DNA from: Pisolithus tinctorius
Lineage: Eukaryota > Basidiomycota > Agaricomycetes > Boletales > Pisolithaceae
DNA: 64,000 nucleotides
Direction of reading: 5' to 3'
Assembly (NCBI GenBank): GCA_024663395.1
Contig: JANFAH010000043.1
Span: 62,001 to 126,000, forward strand
Shown here: positions 55,001-64,000 of the stretch, piece after piece
How the letters are laid out: every line of letters starts with the position of its first letter
How positions within the stretch are numbered: the stretch's first letter is position 1
Notes under the pieces: generated by a model
What the model saw: only the letters and a program-made list of their open reading frames with translations
Told to the model about the DNA's origin: nothing
Database searches by the model: none
Translations under genes and position numbers: made by a program

Positions 55001-57324
55001 GGGCCCTTGTCGTCGTTACCCTCAGACGTGAAGACTTGGTTCGGTATCACACGTGGTTCCCGTATCGCGCTGGACCCATCTACGCCTGCATCCCGCGAGG
55101 CCTTCTTCGCCTCCCTCATTGCAGACATCCGTCGTCCTCCCAGTGCTTATCCCGACGGAATTGCACGGCGTAAACGCGTGTTGGAGGTTCTCCCGCTAGC
55201 ACCACCACCGGAACCGAGACAGCCGAGTGCAGCGGAGTTGGCGGTACAGGTTGAGGCTGATCGGAAGGTGATGACGGTGCTCAAGTATCGGTTGGGACCG
55301 ATCTTGACGGAATTGAAGAGGAAGTTCAAGAGGTTTACTAAGAGAGCTAGGGTGAGTGCCGCACCCTAATTACTATTTTCTTTGCATTCTGATGTGGTTG
55401 GCTGTGGCTAATGATTTGTTTGTTACAGGAAGATTATGATTTTGATGCTGTTATTCCGCCGACCACCACTGGTGATGCTGCTGCTGCTGCTGCTGATAGC
55501 GCTGATGCTGGAGGCGCTGGTACTGGTGTGGTGACCGAAGTTGAGATCGTGGCCTCTTCTTCGAACGTGATGATTCAGGATGTGAACGGGATCGTCGAGG
55601 TGACGGACAACGAGAAGGTACAAAAGGTGGTGCATCACCATCTTAGCGAAGTGAATGGGATTGTTGGGGATGGTGGTAATGACGATCATGGTGTGCATCT
55701 ACCAGGAGGGCCGTCAGCTTTGTCAGTGGTACCATCAACCAATCCGATGCTGTCGCAGGTTCAGGCGCAGGTCCAATTGCTACCGCCGTCATCGTTGCCT
55801 CCTTCGAGTCAAAACCAGGCGCAGTCGTCGCATATACCACAACAACAAGGACAGATGGAACCTGACACTTTAGAACCACAACCACCGCAACCACAACTGC
55901 AGCCACATCCCACCGTCCAACTCCCCATATTGTACGACATGGACCTGGAGCGGATGCACCTTGATTTGTACAAAGACAAGTACCTCACGCCTCAAGATTT
56001 CCTAGACGACATCCGGAAGATCGTACACAACGCGACTGTGTGCGTCCATAAAGATCCGGATCGGTTGCATAAAGCCCAGGCGATGTTGACTGCGGCGGAG
56101 ATGTCTATGTTGGAGTTCGACCCGCAGTTTGGGGTGGAGTGTCGGAGGATGGCTGCGCGTGAACGGAAGCGAAGGGAAGAGAGAAAGAAGGAGAGGGAGA
56201 AAGAGAAAGAGAAAGAAAGGGCAAATGGGAATGGTGGTGGTGCGGAGCAGAATGGGAACGGGAATGGGGCGTACGCTCCGGGAACGCGTAGGAGTGCACG
56301 GCATAATGGACAACAGCCCGAAATTCAGATTACGGATCCGCTCCAGCTGGAGAGACGGTTGAAGCGTGCACGTTCGTCTGGTGAGATGTCGGGCGGGGGA
56401 TCGCCTGATGCGGGACCTGGAGATGACAAAGACAAGGACAAGGCCGAGTCTGGTACCAGTCCTAGACAGCAGAAACGGGCGCGGACGGTATCGAGCGAGG
56501 ATGACGAACATGATCCGATCGATTTCATTAGGCCTTGTAGTAGCTCGCAGCAGGGACAAGCACCCAGCGTGGTCAGGTTTGCGAATGGAGGTCAACCGAT
56601 TCAGGAGGACATGGTATCTACTTTCGTTTCGGATCCGCCCCTTCAACATCGTCCGGAGCTCGTCGTACAGAATGGAGTTGGACCGGACACGATGGTTGTC
56701 GACCATCATTATCGACCCGCCACTTTGTCAAGTCAGGACAGCTTCAACCCGTTCCTGGTCGTCGACCCGATACTGCCTCAGCCTCAACCAGAAAAAATGC
56801 CGACTATGTCGATATCGCGTCTGCTCAATGGAGACACCCATGCGTCTTCCAGTAGTCGTAATCCCACGCCTACGCCGAGTCCTATCCCCCCACCGCAGCA
56901 GCAGCAGAGTAACGAGCTCCCACACTTCCCACCCATACCTTCGTTGCATTCTCCCCCACGCACACCTGTACGCCCGTCTGTCGATCCTGCACCTTCACAT
57001 CCAAGCGCCGAGCCAATGGTCGTGTCTCCACCGCCACGAGAACCGTCGCGTCCGCCTACCCCTCTGCCCGATTTCCACGTCGACGAAGAGCTCCTGTCGA
57101 CTTTCCAATACCAACTGACATCCAAGACGGACCAGTTTTCGGTGGAGATGCTTGAACAGCTCCGAGCGATATGTGTGGGTTGCGTCTGGAGACACCGTAC
57201 GGAATGGAACAGGGACGCTCTCGTTCGGGAACTCATTGGTGTGCTGGACGAGTATTTGGATGATGCCGCTGCTGCTGGAGACGTTGGTTCGTCATCGTCA
57301 TCGCCTGTGTACGGCTCATTTTAA
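52041..57324 (+). CDS. YTA7: YTA7/ATAD2-type AAA ATPase with bromodomain
   Basis: Ten exons: 52041-52979, 53030-53183, 53232-53303, 53353-53514, 53559-54037, 54110-54242, 54302-54517, 54600-54754, 54818-55351 and 55429-57324; about 1579 residues. The intron after 53514 starts with GC (GCAAGT). The acidic N terminus ends in '[20 protein letters not shown]'. In AAA1, GPPGTGKT is at about 422-429, [20 protein letters not shown] follows, Walker B IIFFDE is at 486-491, and [10 protein letters not shown] comes after. AAA2 is degenerate ([11 protein letters not shown] near 734). A bromodomain lies at about 1110-1190 with HNA at the Asn position, followed by a Pro/Gln/Ser-rich tail. In yeasts this family (Yta7, Abo1) handles histone H3-H4 and nucleosome density in the nucleus. 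I chose the first in-frame ATG; the upstream frame lacks another. Confidence 0.95.
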
Positions 57325-58250
57325 TAGTCGTTCGTTGCGTCTTCATCCTTGTGCTTCTTGTTCTTGACCTTTCTTTTTGCTTAGCCACGTAGATTATCGT
57401 CTTTATTCGGCTGTTTTTTTCTTACCTCTTCCCTCGATCGCGTGTATTTTATATGCTCATAAAGTGTAGCGGAAAACAACAATCACCTATAATGATGATA
57501 TGCTTGGATTCTTGGTCGATATCTGATAATACGACTCTCAAGCTCTCCTACTTCTGCCGGGATGCGAGCTTTGACTCGGACCGGATAGATCCCTCGAACA
57601 TGTTTCCCTTTCGAATCAAAAGGAAAGAAAAGAAAACCTTCAACCACGGTGGGGGGCGCACCAGGAGGAGAGTGGAGGGCTCTCATTTCCTCTGCGACCG
57701 TGCTACCGAACTCAATTCAGGATCGATGACGGCGATGATTCCATCGGAGTAGGTGGTCGTGCAAACGGACACTCAGTCCATAGACCTATTCATCTATTTC
57801 ATGGAGAGGAGGCATAGGAAATACTGTTAATTTGCTCATAATGCATACTGATGGGACCATGTCAAGCCTTATACAGTATCAGCAAAATACAATATGAAAA
57901 GTCACCCATAGTGTGACTTATGTGATGGTTCAGTTTCATGACCCATACACTGAGGGTAGGTTACAGTCAGGCTATAGTGTCATTTTGATGCATCTGAGTG
58001 TGATACCAAAGCCCTCCGGGTGCTCCTGGACGCATCTGGGGAGGCACGTGATGTACCTTGTTTTGCAAGCGATCCTATCGAGTGTGTAGGAAAACTAAAT
58101 GCAGTCTTACAAGCCATTCTACAAGTGATTCTAAGGTTATGTAAGAGATTGGGAGTGTGGGGTGGCTGCGAGAGTCTATGGGGCCTGTGTTTAGGTCGAC
58201 TCATGTCGGATGGTAGATGACATACCTATTGGTTATGAGTTTTTGTATTG
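57325..58250. other. Intergenic region with a small CpG-poor patch
   Basis: 3' UTR of the ATPase gene, then no gene seen. About 57810-58000 has almost no CpG, unlike both sides, and may be an old repeat fragment; no ends could be defined. Confidence 0.4.
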
Positions 58251-58254
58251 ATGC

Positions 58255-59178
58255 TTAGAGAATGACGTACGAGCAATCTTCGATGAGTTGGAGGATGGGG
58301 GGTACACATAATGAGGTGGAGCCGCAGACTTGTCCTCCGAGTGACCAGACAGTGTCAACGATTCCGAAACGGTAGAACGTTGCTGCGGGGTCTGCACTGC
58401 ATCGAGGAACTGTGGCGAAGTCAAGTGCTAACCAGCCTCGATCGTTTAAAGATTGGATTTGGGTTTGGCACGCGGAAGCCGGGTGGCCGGTTTCATCGCA
58501 TGAGATTAGCCGGAAGCCGCGAGATTTATACTTTAGAAGGGCTTGGATGTGACTAGGGGAGAAGGTATGTTGGTGGAGGCTTGATGTATTGATCATAGCG
58601 TGGTGACGCAAGGTGAGGCTAGGATATGCGCAGTATAGGGAGTCGGTGGAGAAGAAGTTCATCACAGCGGTCGAATAGAATTGAAAGATGGGAGATAGTG
58701 CTGATGTGGTTTTGGAGATGATGACATCGATCAGTGATTGGCCATTACCGAAAGTGGTGATGGTGAAAATGGTGGAAGGGGAGTAGTTCTCGACGTTGTG
58801 TTTTCCATTTCGGACGATGTTGTAATCATGTTTGTATAGAAGATTATAGAGTCAGGTGTAGCTGTGATGAGGAACGTATATGTCGAGGTCCGACCATGGC
58901 CAATCACAGGCACTGGCGGGAAGGACCATATGTAGAGCAGCTGATCCGGACACCACCGCATCGCATGCAGAGAGAATGCCTGTGAGATGGTCTGAGGTGG
59001 GGAAGAACGATGTGCAGACGACGTCGAGATGGTGTTTTAAGTACCATTGGACGCGTTTAGCGTTAGTGGTCGATGTGGCAGCAAATGTCATAAGATCCCT
59101 GATGTCGCAATGCTCGAGGACGAGCTGCAGGAGGTCTGTGTCGGCGAAGAGCAGGAACTCAGTGGTCTGCGATGTCAT
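58255..59178 (-). pseudogene. F-box-like fungal protein gene with a single TGA
   Basis: One frame of 307 codons from MTSQTTEFLLFADTDLLQ to ..LIEDCSYVIL. It is interrupted only by TGA at 58854-58852, right after PHHSYT. The N terminus resembles an F-box-like helical region (LLQLVLEHCDIRDLMTFAAT). Then 'VVSGSAALHMVLP', 'WPWSDLDIYVPHHS' and later STAVMNFFS are conserved in a family I have seen in Agaricomycetes without known role. CGA-to-TGA would explain the stop, so this may be a recent inactivation or a strain-specific allele. A donor-like GTACGT near the end could extend the gene beyond 58255. Confidence 0.65.
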
Positions 59179-59585
59179 TTAGACGTAGTATGGAGATCAC
59201 GCTGCTGGTGTTCAACCTTTACTTTTTATAGAGAACGACGCTGGGTCTCGGCGTGCAATAGGGGCAGGGGATGGGCTGGAGTGTGCGCACGTGGAAGAGA
59301 ACATTGGAAATTGAATATTTTGTTGACGATGTTATTGCTTGAGTGTGGGCCTGATCGGGGGGGACAGGGGGCACATTCTATGATGCAATCTATTGTATGC
59401 GCTACATATTTGGAGTGTCTGAGGGGAGGATGTGCAATGGCGAGGTTGGGAAGCGAAAGTCCGTGAAGATTATCTACGAAGCAATGTGCAGCGATAAGTC
59501 CAAAGGTCATAATGGTTACAGAATGAAGTCTACTAATTACGGATGGAGCGTTGGTCGTGGGTTCTGAGACATGGAAGTAAATCAT

Positions 59586-59948
59586 TTAATCTGGGGATGT
59601 GTTAGACAACGTGGATAATGTAGGAAGGGAAGGTGGATACAAGAGAAGTCCTTCAAGAATGGAGTCCATGTCGTTTTCGGGCCAGATGTCCATAGGATTG
59701 CCATTGCCATGGAGTCGGACAAATAGGTATGACACTTGAGAGTGGTCATACTGATGGCGGTAGCGGTCGAAAATGATGCGGAAGTGCACGTTGTTGACGG
59801 AGACGTCACATTCATAAGGGGACGAGACGTTGGGGAAAAGGAAATCCTGGTGAAGGACTTCGACGTTGTTGTTGAGATGCTGAAAGCATATAAGTCGTTG
59901 TCCACTGTTTTCTGCTCTAGACAAGAAGAAGGCTAGGACGGTGGGCAT
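59586..59948 (-). CDS. Small unknown protein, 120 residues
   Basis: MPTVLAFFLSRAENSGQRL.. with a readable body (VNNVHFRIIFDRYRHQYDH, LFVRLHGNGNPMDIWPEND). No signal peptide or known motif. It may be one exon of a larger gene. The stop TAA is at 59588-59586. Confidence 0.45.
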   Translation of the reverse strand: MPTVLAFFLSRAENSGQRLICFQHLNNNVEVLHQDFLFPNVSSPYECDVSVNNVHFRIIFDRYRHQYDHSQVSYLFVRLHGNGNPMDIWPENDMDSILEGLLLYPPSLPTLSTLSNTSPD

Positions 59949-60093
59949 CGTTTGGGATGGAAGAGGGCGGGGGTTTGGATGGAAGGGTCATAGTTATATA
60001 TGGTCAGAAAGGGGAGGTTTGTCTAGGAACGATGAAGTGAGAGCGGATAATGACGGTATACCCAGCGGGAGACAAAGGAAAGCCTACAGACAT

Positions 60094-60475
60094 TCAAATT
60101 GCGAGTCCGGCGATCTCTACACCACTTTCTTTCTCTTGTTCGGGAACGGGAAGACAGGGATCTTGTAGGAGATAGATGGCTTGAAGTTCATATTGAGCTT
60201 TAGAAATCGTCCACCGGCCGTTTACATCCTTTTGACGGTAACGGTTGAAGTGTGTTTCTAGCAAGACAAGCGCCTGTTTTTCGAGGTAGGAGATGTCTAG
60301 TCTTTTCATCGTACTTTTGCTTTTTAAGACTTTTCAAGCGTCGTAAATTGAGTTGAATAGAACAGGCTACGGTTGAAATGAAAGAGAGTGGAGGGTAGTT
60401 TGAAAGTCGACGTACACTTCCACCGTGTCGGGGGCTTTGCCAACGGACAGCACAGACGAGGCCGCGATCATACTC
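60094..60475 (-). CDS. Small unknown protein, probably two exons
   Basis: A minus frame MKRLDISYLEKQALVLLE.. ends at 60094 (71 residues, amphipathic helices). Upstream, MSMIAASSVLSVGKAPDTVE near 60475 is followed by a GTGTACGT donor, and an AG lies just before the first frame, so both may form one gene. The exact joining phase is uncertain. Confidence 0.35.
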
Positions 60476-60906
60476 ATTTATGGCTGTAGGTGACAACGAT
60501 TTACGTTAAGGCTTGTTTTGCGATACGGACTGGAGAGTACGTACGCAGGGTGGGGTCCGAGAATTTGGACAAGAGAAGATTCGCGTATTGTCCAACTTTT
60601 GTAGACAGAGTAAGTATTGTGACCGCGCACTGGTTGTTGGGGGCCCCATTTTTCATAAACCAGGTGTTAGTGATGTGACTGAGCATCCAGATGTTGATAG
60701 GTTCATTTGTGTTTGGATTGCAGAGTACTTTACTTCGGTCTTTGTAAGGGTCTGTTGTACCCCATGTTGCGTTGGGTAAGATTCATCCAAGCGCAAACGT
60801 GTTAGCGTCATGGTTGGAGTACGTGGAAAGTAATTCTATTTGTCTTGGCGAAGGGGGAGGGAGGTGTCGTGGTTACTTACTGCACAGGAGGGGCATCTAT
60901 GGAGAC

Positions 60907-61566
60907 TTACTTTAGTAGTGGCTTGGGACAAGTTGATATGCAGTCGGGATCGAAAGAAGTGGTGTCTGGTGTAGGCCTTACAGCACCGATTGTGCCTTGA
61001 ATTGTAGTGGGTGGTAGCTGTGTGTTACTTGAAGGATTTGATTGGGAGGATGCGGATGCCATTTGATCTGACACGCGCAAGCCAGGGAGGGTATCGGTCG
61101 ATGGGGTGGAGGATGGGACAGGTTCGCCACACGAGTGTTGGTCACTGGAGACAGCTTCCAGCAAAAGGGACAATGTTGTAGGAAGGGGAGTTGATGGTGA
61201 GGATTGTTCAATAGTGGGGTCATTGGGACTGGAAGTAGAAGTAGTGGGAGAGGACATAGTTATTCGCATTCGTTGTGAGGGCGAAGCCTCCTTGGAATGA
61301 GAGGCATCACGTTTGGGGGCCATTGCAGTGGTCGCTGATGTGCGCGGTTGGGCAAGCGCAGCTGCAAATATTACGATTATCAACAACAGGTTACATTGCC
61401 CATACAAAAGCTCACCGAGAAGTTCTAATGACTGGGGAAAGCGACCCTGGGAACAGGCACTTGTGGTTGGGGATAGATAGGAGGCGGGTGACGATGATGG
61501 AAGATACATCATTGTTTCAGTAATGGAGTTGCTTGGGGATATGACACTCAATGATGTAGCAAGCAC
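60907..61566 (-). CDS. Ser/Thr/Pro-rich unknown protein
   Basis: Open from 61566 to the stop at 60907. A likely 54-nt intron (61415-61362, GTGAGC...TTTGCAG) lies in frame, so the gene model without it stays open. The protein after the intron has a basic start (MAPKRDASHSKEASPSQRMR) and is then low-complexity, rich in Ser, Thr and Pro. No domain recognised. Confidence 0.4.
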   Translation of the reverse strand: MLATSLSVISPSNSITETMMYLPSSSPASYLSPTTSACSQGRFPQSLELLGELLYGQCNLLLIIVIFAAALAQPRTSATTAMAPKRDASHSKEASPSQRMRITMSSPTTSTSSPNDPTIEQSSPSTPLPTTLSLLLEAVSSDQHSCGEPVPSSTPSTDTLPGLRVSDQMASASSQSNPSSNTQLPPTTIQGTIGAVRPTPDTTSFDPDCISTCPKPLLK

Positions 61567-62317
61567 GGGTGATGAAGTCGCTTTCGGACATTTGATTTTT
61601 GGTTACTAACGGGTCGGAGCACTCGAGGCAAAGATGGGACACAGATAGCATTAGGAGCATGAGTAAGCACGCTGACTCGGACGGGTACAGGATGGGACGG
61701 CGACTAGGGCAGCGCTACGAAGGAAAGAGAAAAAAGGCCAGAAATACAGATTTGATAGCTGAAAACGCCTGAAATGGCGCAAACTGGACCCTTTGAAATG
61801 GCGAGAAATTCAAGACACTAAGAAGACTAAAAATACACATTAGCTTAGTAATAAACTAAGTTTATACTCCATTAACAATAATAGTATGTCATGGCAATCG
61901 TCAGGGAGAAAAGGAAGTCTATGTGAATCTATGTAGTCTATGATGATCTTAGTCAAGAAGACTAATGGTGTGAATGGAAAGAGAGCGGGATCGAACTCTC
62001 TATAGGTTACATGGGTGATCTACCTGACAGGAAGGACGTGGAATGATGGCGAATTAATTGAGAGGTTGAAGCAGGATTCAGTTCTTGCATGTCGGATTCG
62101 GATGGGAAGACGTCGGGAAGGTCGTCGGTGGCTTTGTCCGTTCGCATGCGTCGGATTTCTGTAGGTAAGGGCGTTGGTAAGGAGGTCCCTGTAGGCTGTA
62201 GAGGAGCTATGCGGTTATTCGTGGGGAGAGGGTGATATAAGTACATGCCTGTGAAGGACGCGCGGATTGGAGACGCAAGATTTGTTTGCAGGATAAGAAA
62301 ACGCGTAAGTGGGTGTG
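61567..62317. other. Intergenic region with one small frame
   Basis: A minus frame (62246-62007, 79 residues, ..LPTEIRRMRTDKATDDLPD..) may be the 3' exon of a gene cut by the LTR insertion at 62318. Otherwise nothing is recognised. Confidence 0.35.
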
Positions 62318-62847
62318 TGTTAAGTACGAGGATTGTCCGGGTTGAGTCCGGACCGGAGACCGAAGCGGGCGCGAAGCCGAGGGGTCGGGGTCAGAGGTGA
62401 AGTCGGGGATGCAGATGGTTTTGGACTGTTTGGACTTAGCGACTGAGGATACAGCGCTATTCCCTTGCGTGGGTCTCAGTCCGAGTCCGAGGCCGAGACG
62501 GAGTTATCAGAGGTGACTTAGTTGATTTCAGACTAAGGAGTACAGGCCGAGTATCTACGAGTTTATATACCAGAAGTAACCATAGTACGGAGACCGGTAA
62601 TGCCGGTCTCGCAAGGATTGCTAAGGTGATTGGTAAGACAAGGGTTACTAACGTATGACCAAGATAACGGAGACCGGGACAGGTGGACCGGGGACAGGAC
62701 CGGGGACAGGACTTAACCGAAGTGACAGACACTGCAAAGCAGTGTTCACCGCGCTAGGACATCTGGGGATAGCAAACAGGCGAGGCCGATGCCGGACTAA
62801 GTGAGTGCGAGGCCGAGTCCGGTCGGGGTCGAGACATGGCTATGACA
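62318..62847 (-). mobile_element. Family-B LTR, 3' LTR of an element extending past the window end
   Basis: Read on the minus strand it starts TGTCATAGCC (62847) and ends ..GTACTTAACA (62318), with a TATATAAA box (minus) near 62570 and GAGACCGG-N5-CCGGTCTC at 62590-62610. CpG is well preserved, unlike the three other family-B copies. The adjoining polypurine tract shows that the element body lies to the right, with its genes for gag and pol on the minus strand beyond 64000. Confidence 0.85.
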
Positions 62848-62984
62848 GTATCCCCCTCTTAGGGGTCGAACCCATGAGACCCCTGCGAGAGTGGCAGGCT
62901 GAGTCCGAAAATCGGCTGAGTTTGAAAAACCGATACTTGTGGCTCGCTAAGCCCTTTGCGTCTTTCTTTCACATCCTATTCATC
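62848..62984 (-). promoter_or_regulatory. Polypurine tract and upstream region of the antisense gene (family B)
   Basis: On the minus strand AAGAGGGGGATAC (62860-62848) directly precedes the LTR start, as a polypurine tract should. The rest is the presumed promoter/leader of the plus-strand gene at 62985. Confidence 0.65.
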
Positions 62985-64000
62985 ATGTCCGATTCGAGGC
63001 CGATCAGCGTGACTGGCAATAACGACGAAAGCCGAGTCGTCGTCGACTGGACCCAGGTACCGGACGATGCCATCAGGTATGACACCGACGACGAGGAAGA
63101 AGTGATGAAGGCGAAGTCGAAGGAAAGGAAAAGACGAAAGGCGGCTGAACAAGCCCGGCGCGAAGAACAGGCGCGGCTTGAGGCCGAGAGGGTGGCAAGG
63201 GAGCAGGCCGAAGCCGAGAGGATAGCGCGGGAGGCCGAGGAGCAAAGGGCACGTGAGGAGGAAGAGAGATGCAGGGCTGAGGAAGAGAAGGAGGCCGAAC
63301 GTAAGCGCAAGGCCGAGGCCGATAAGGGTGATGAGGCCGGGGGGGAGGTGAAGAAAGTGGTCATGGACCCCGGGTGAGTGAACTTTTTAACCTTGTGCGT
63401 ATCCTCTTTGACAATCCTTTTAGCTGTACCCGCTGTGCCCGGGCCAACACCGTCTGCGAATTCGTCGTAGACGGCAACAAGAAGCGCGTGGCCTGTGTGC
63501 GCTGCAACCTATCGAAAGGCAAGTGCCGCTGGCCCGGGGATGGGAAAGACGCCGAGGCCGGTCCTAAGGCCGGGAGGACCGACAAGGGGAAGAAGCGGAA
63601 AGCCGAGGAGGAGAATGCCGAGGCCGGGCCCAGTAACCAAAAGCAGGCAAGGACGAGTGCGAGGCCGACCGAGGTCTTGGACCTCGACGAACCTGAGGCC
63701 GGCGGGAGCGTGATGAAGGAGGCCGGTGCGGCCAGGTACTCGGGCTTGGAGGACAAGCTCGAGCGCCTTATCGAGGCCGCGGGGCTGATTGCCAACAACT
63801 TGGCCAGCCTCTTCGAGCTGCACAAGACCGCTGTCGAGAACTCGGGTCGCATCGCCGATGCCCTCGAGTCAATACTCGACGAATCATACGGCTTCGGGAT
63901 GGCAGTGTCCCCCTCGGACTCGGGCTCATCTGAGCTCGATTCTGACGAGTTGCGCGAGGAGGCCGAGTGGTTGAAGGCCCACGGCGAAGATGAGGAGGAG
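62985..64000 (+). CDS. Antisense accessory gene of the family-B element: coiled-coil Zn(II)2Cys6-like protein, partial
   Basis: Exon 1 62985-63373, GT-AG intron 63374-63423, exon 2 from 63424 to the window edge without a stop. It begins MSDSRPISVTGNNDESRV. An acidic patch and a long Arg/Glu/Ala coiled coil (about residues 40-115) follow. At the exon junction comes CTRC-x6-C-x12-CVRC-x6-C, exactly C-x2-C-x6-C-x12-C-x2-C-x6-C, the spacing of fungal Zn(II)2Cys6 DNA-binding domains. Next are a Lys-rich nuclear-type stretch (GKKRKAEEE), 'LEDKLERLIEAAGLIANNL' (coiled coil) and an acidic tail. It is the counterpart of the gene at 35060-36295: same layout, same intron position relative to the cluster, same place beside the 3' LTR. 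Confidence 0.8.

Noticed and set aside
59226..59585. 120-codon frame directly after the stop of the small gene at 59586
   Set aside because: It is in frame after the stop, but its composition is not protein-like and it has no features; not reported as a gene.
61980..62010. Possible tRNA or tRNA-derived SINE (GCGGGATCGAACTCTC)
   Set aside because: It resembles a B box on the minus strand, but the T-stem does not pair over five bases with a seven-base loop, and no A box or cloverleaf could be formed upstream.
62848..62890. tRNA-type primer-binding site suggested by GGGGTCGAACCC
   Set aside because: It looks like a tRNA T-arm, but this LTR end is the polypurine-tract side (LTR in minus orientation), and the family uses a self-complementary site in its 5' copy at 12189.

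Overview
The window looks like basidiomycete (Agaricomycete-type) chromosomal DNA. Genes carry several 45-80 nt GT-AG introns, there is a YTA7/ATAD2-type bromodomain AAA ATPase, and the mobile DNA is typical of mushroom-forming fungi: chromodomain Ty3/gypsy elements, Ty1/copia remnants, a Crypton tyrosine recombinase and a PIF/Harbinger transposase. No species is claimed.

Layout. 1-5.2 kb: ordinary-composition DNA with a decayed membrane-protein gene and a multi-exon P-loop GTPase gene. 5.4-8.1 kb: a 70-bp minisatellite that starts in the last intron of the GTPase gene; each of its 37 units carries a 3' and a 5' splice-site motif around one variable triplet. 8.1-45.9 kb: a repeat island, almost free of CpG outside the younger LTR elements. 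It holds copia, Harbinger and Crypton remnants, an RPB1 gene fragment with an amplified CTD part, several minisatellites, and an XPG/GEN1-like nuclease gene broken in two. 45.9-62.3 kb: CpG-rich gene space with two more copies of the membrane-protein gene (one apparently intact, one frameshifted), the YTA7/ATAD2 homologue, an F-box-like pseudogene and small unknown genes. 62.3-64 kb: the 3' end of another LTR retrotransposon that runs off the window.

The centre is a nested insertion whose levels are each marked by target-site duplications. An intron of the XPG-like gene (pieces at 41.95-42.39 and 22.16-23.16 kb, minus strand) holds a foldback element, 23176-41908, with 0.75-0.81 kb inverted arms and a 7-bp duplication TGTTAGC. 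Inside it sits an LTR retrotransposon, 24912-41117 (duplication CTGGG). Inside that one's pol gene sits a younger copy of the same family, 29104-37202 (duplication GGGAT).

The LTR elements (family A, and family B seen as LTRs plus one 3' end) are the most interesting system here. (1) The priming site after the 5' LTR is complementary to the predicted 5' end of the element's own transcript, and the pair covaries between families A and B, which indicates Tf1/sushi-type self-priming. (2) Gag and Pol are joined by a textbook -1 frameshift signal. (3) Both families carry, antisense between pol and the 3' LTR, an intron-containing gene for a charged coiled-coil protein with a Zn(II)2Cys6-like cysteine cluster. 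(4) Their LTRs contain CGG/CCG palindromes that such a protein might bind (inference). CpG-to-TpG/CpA changes explain most stops and lost catalytic residues in the older copies, which implies cytosine methylation of this island.
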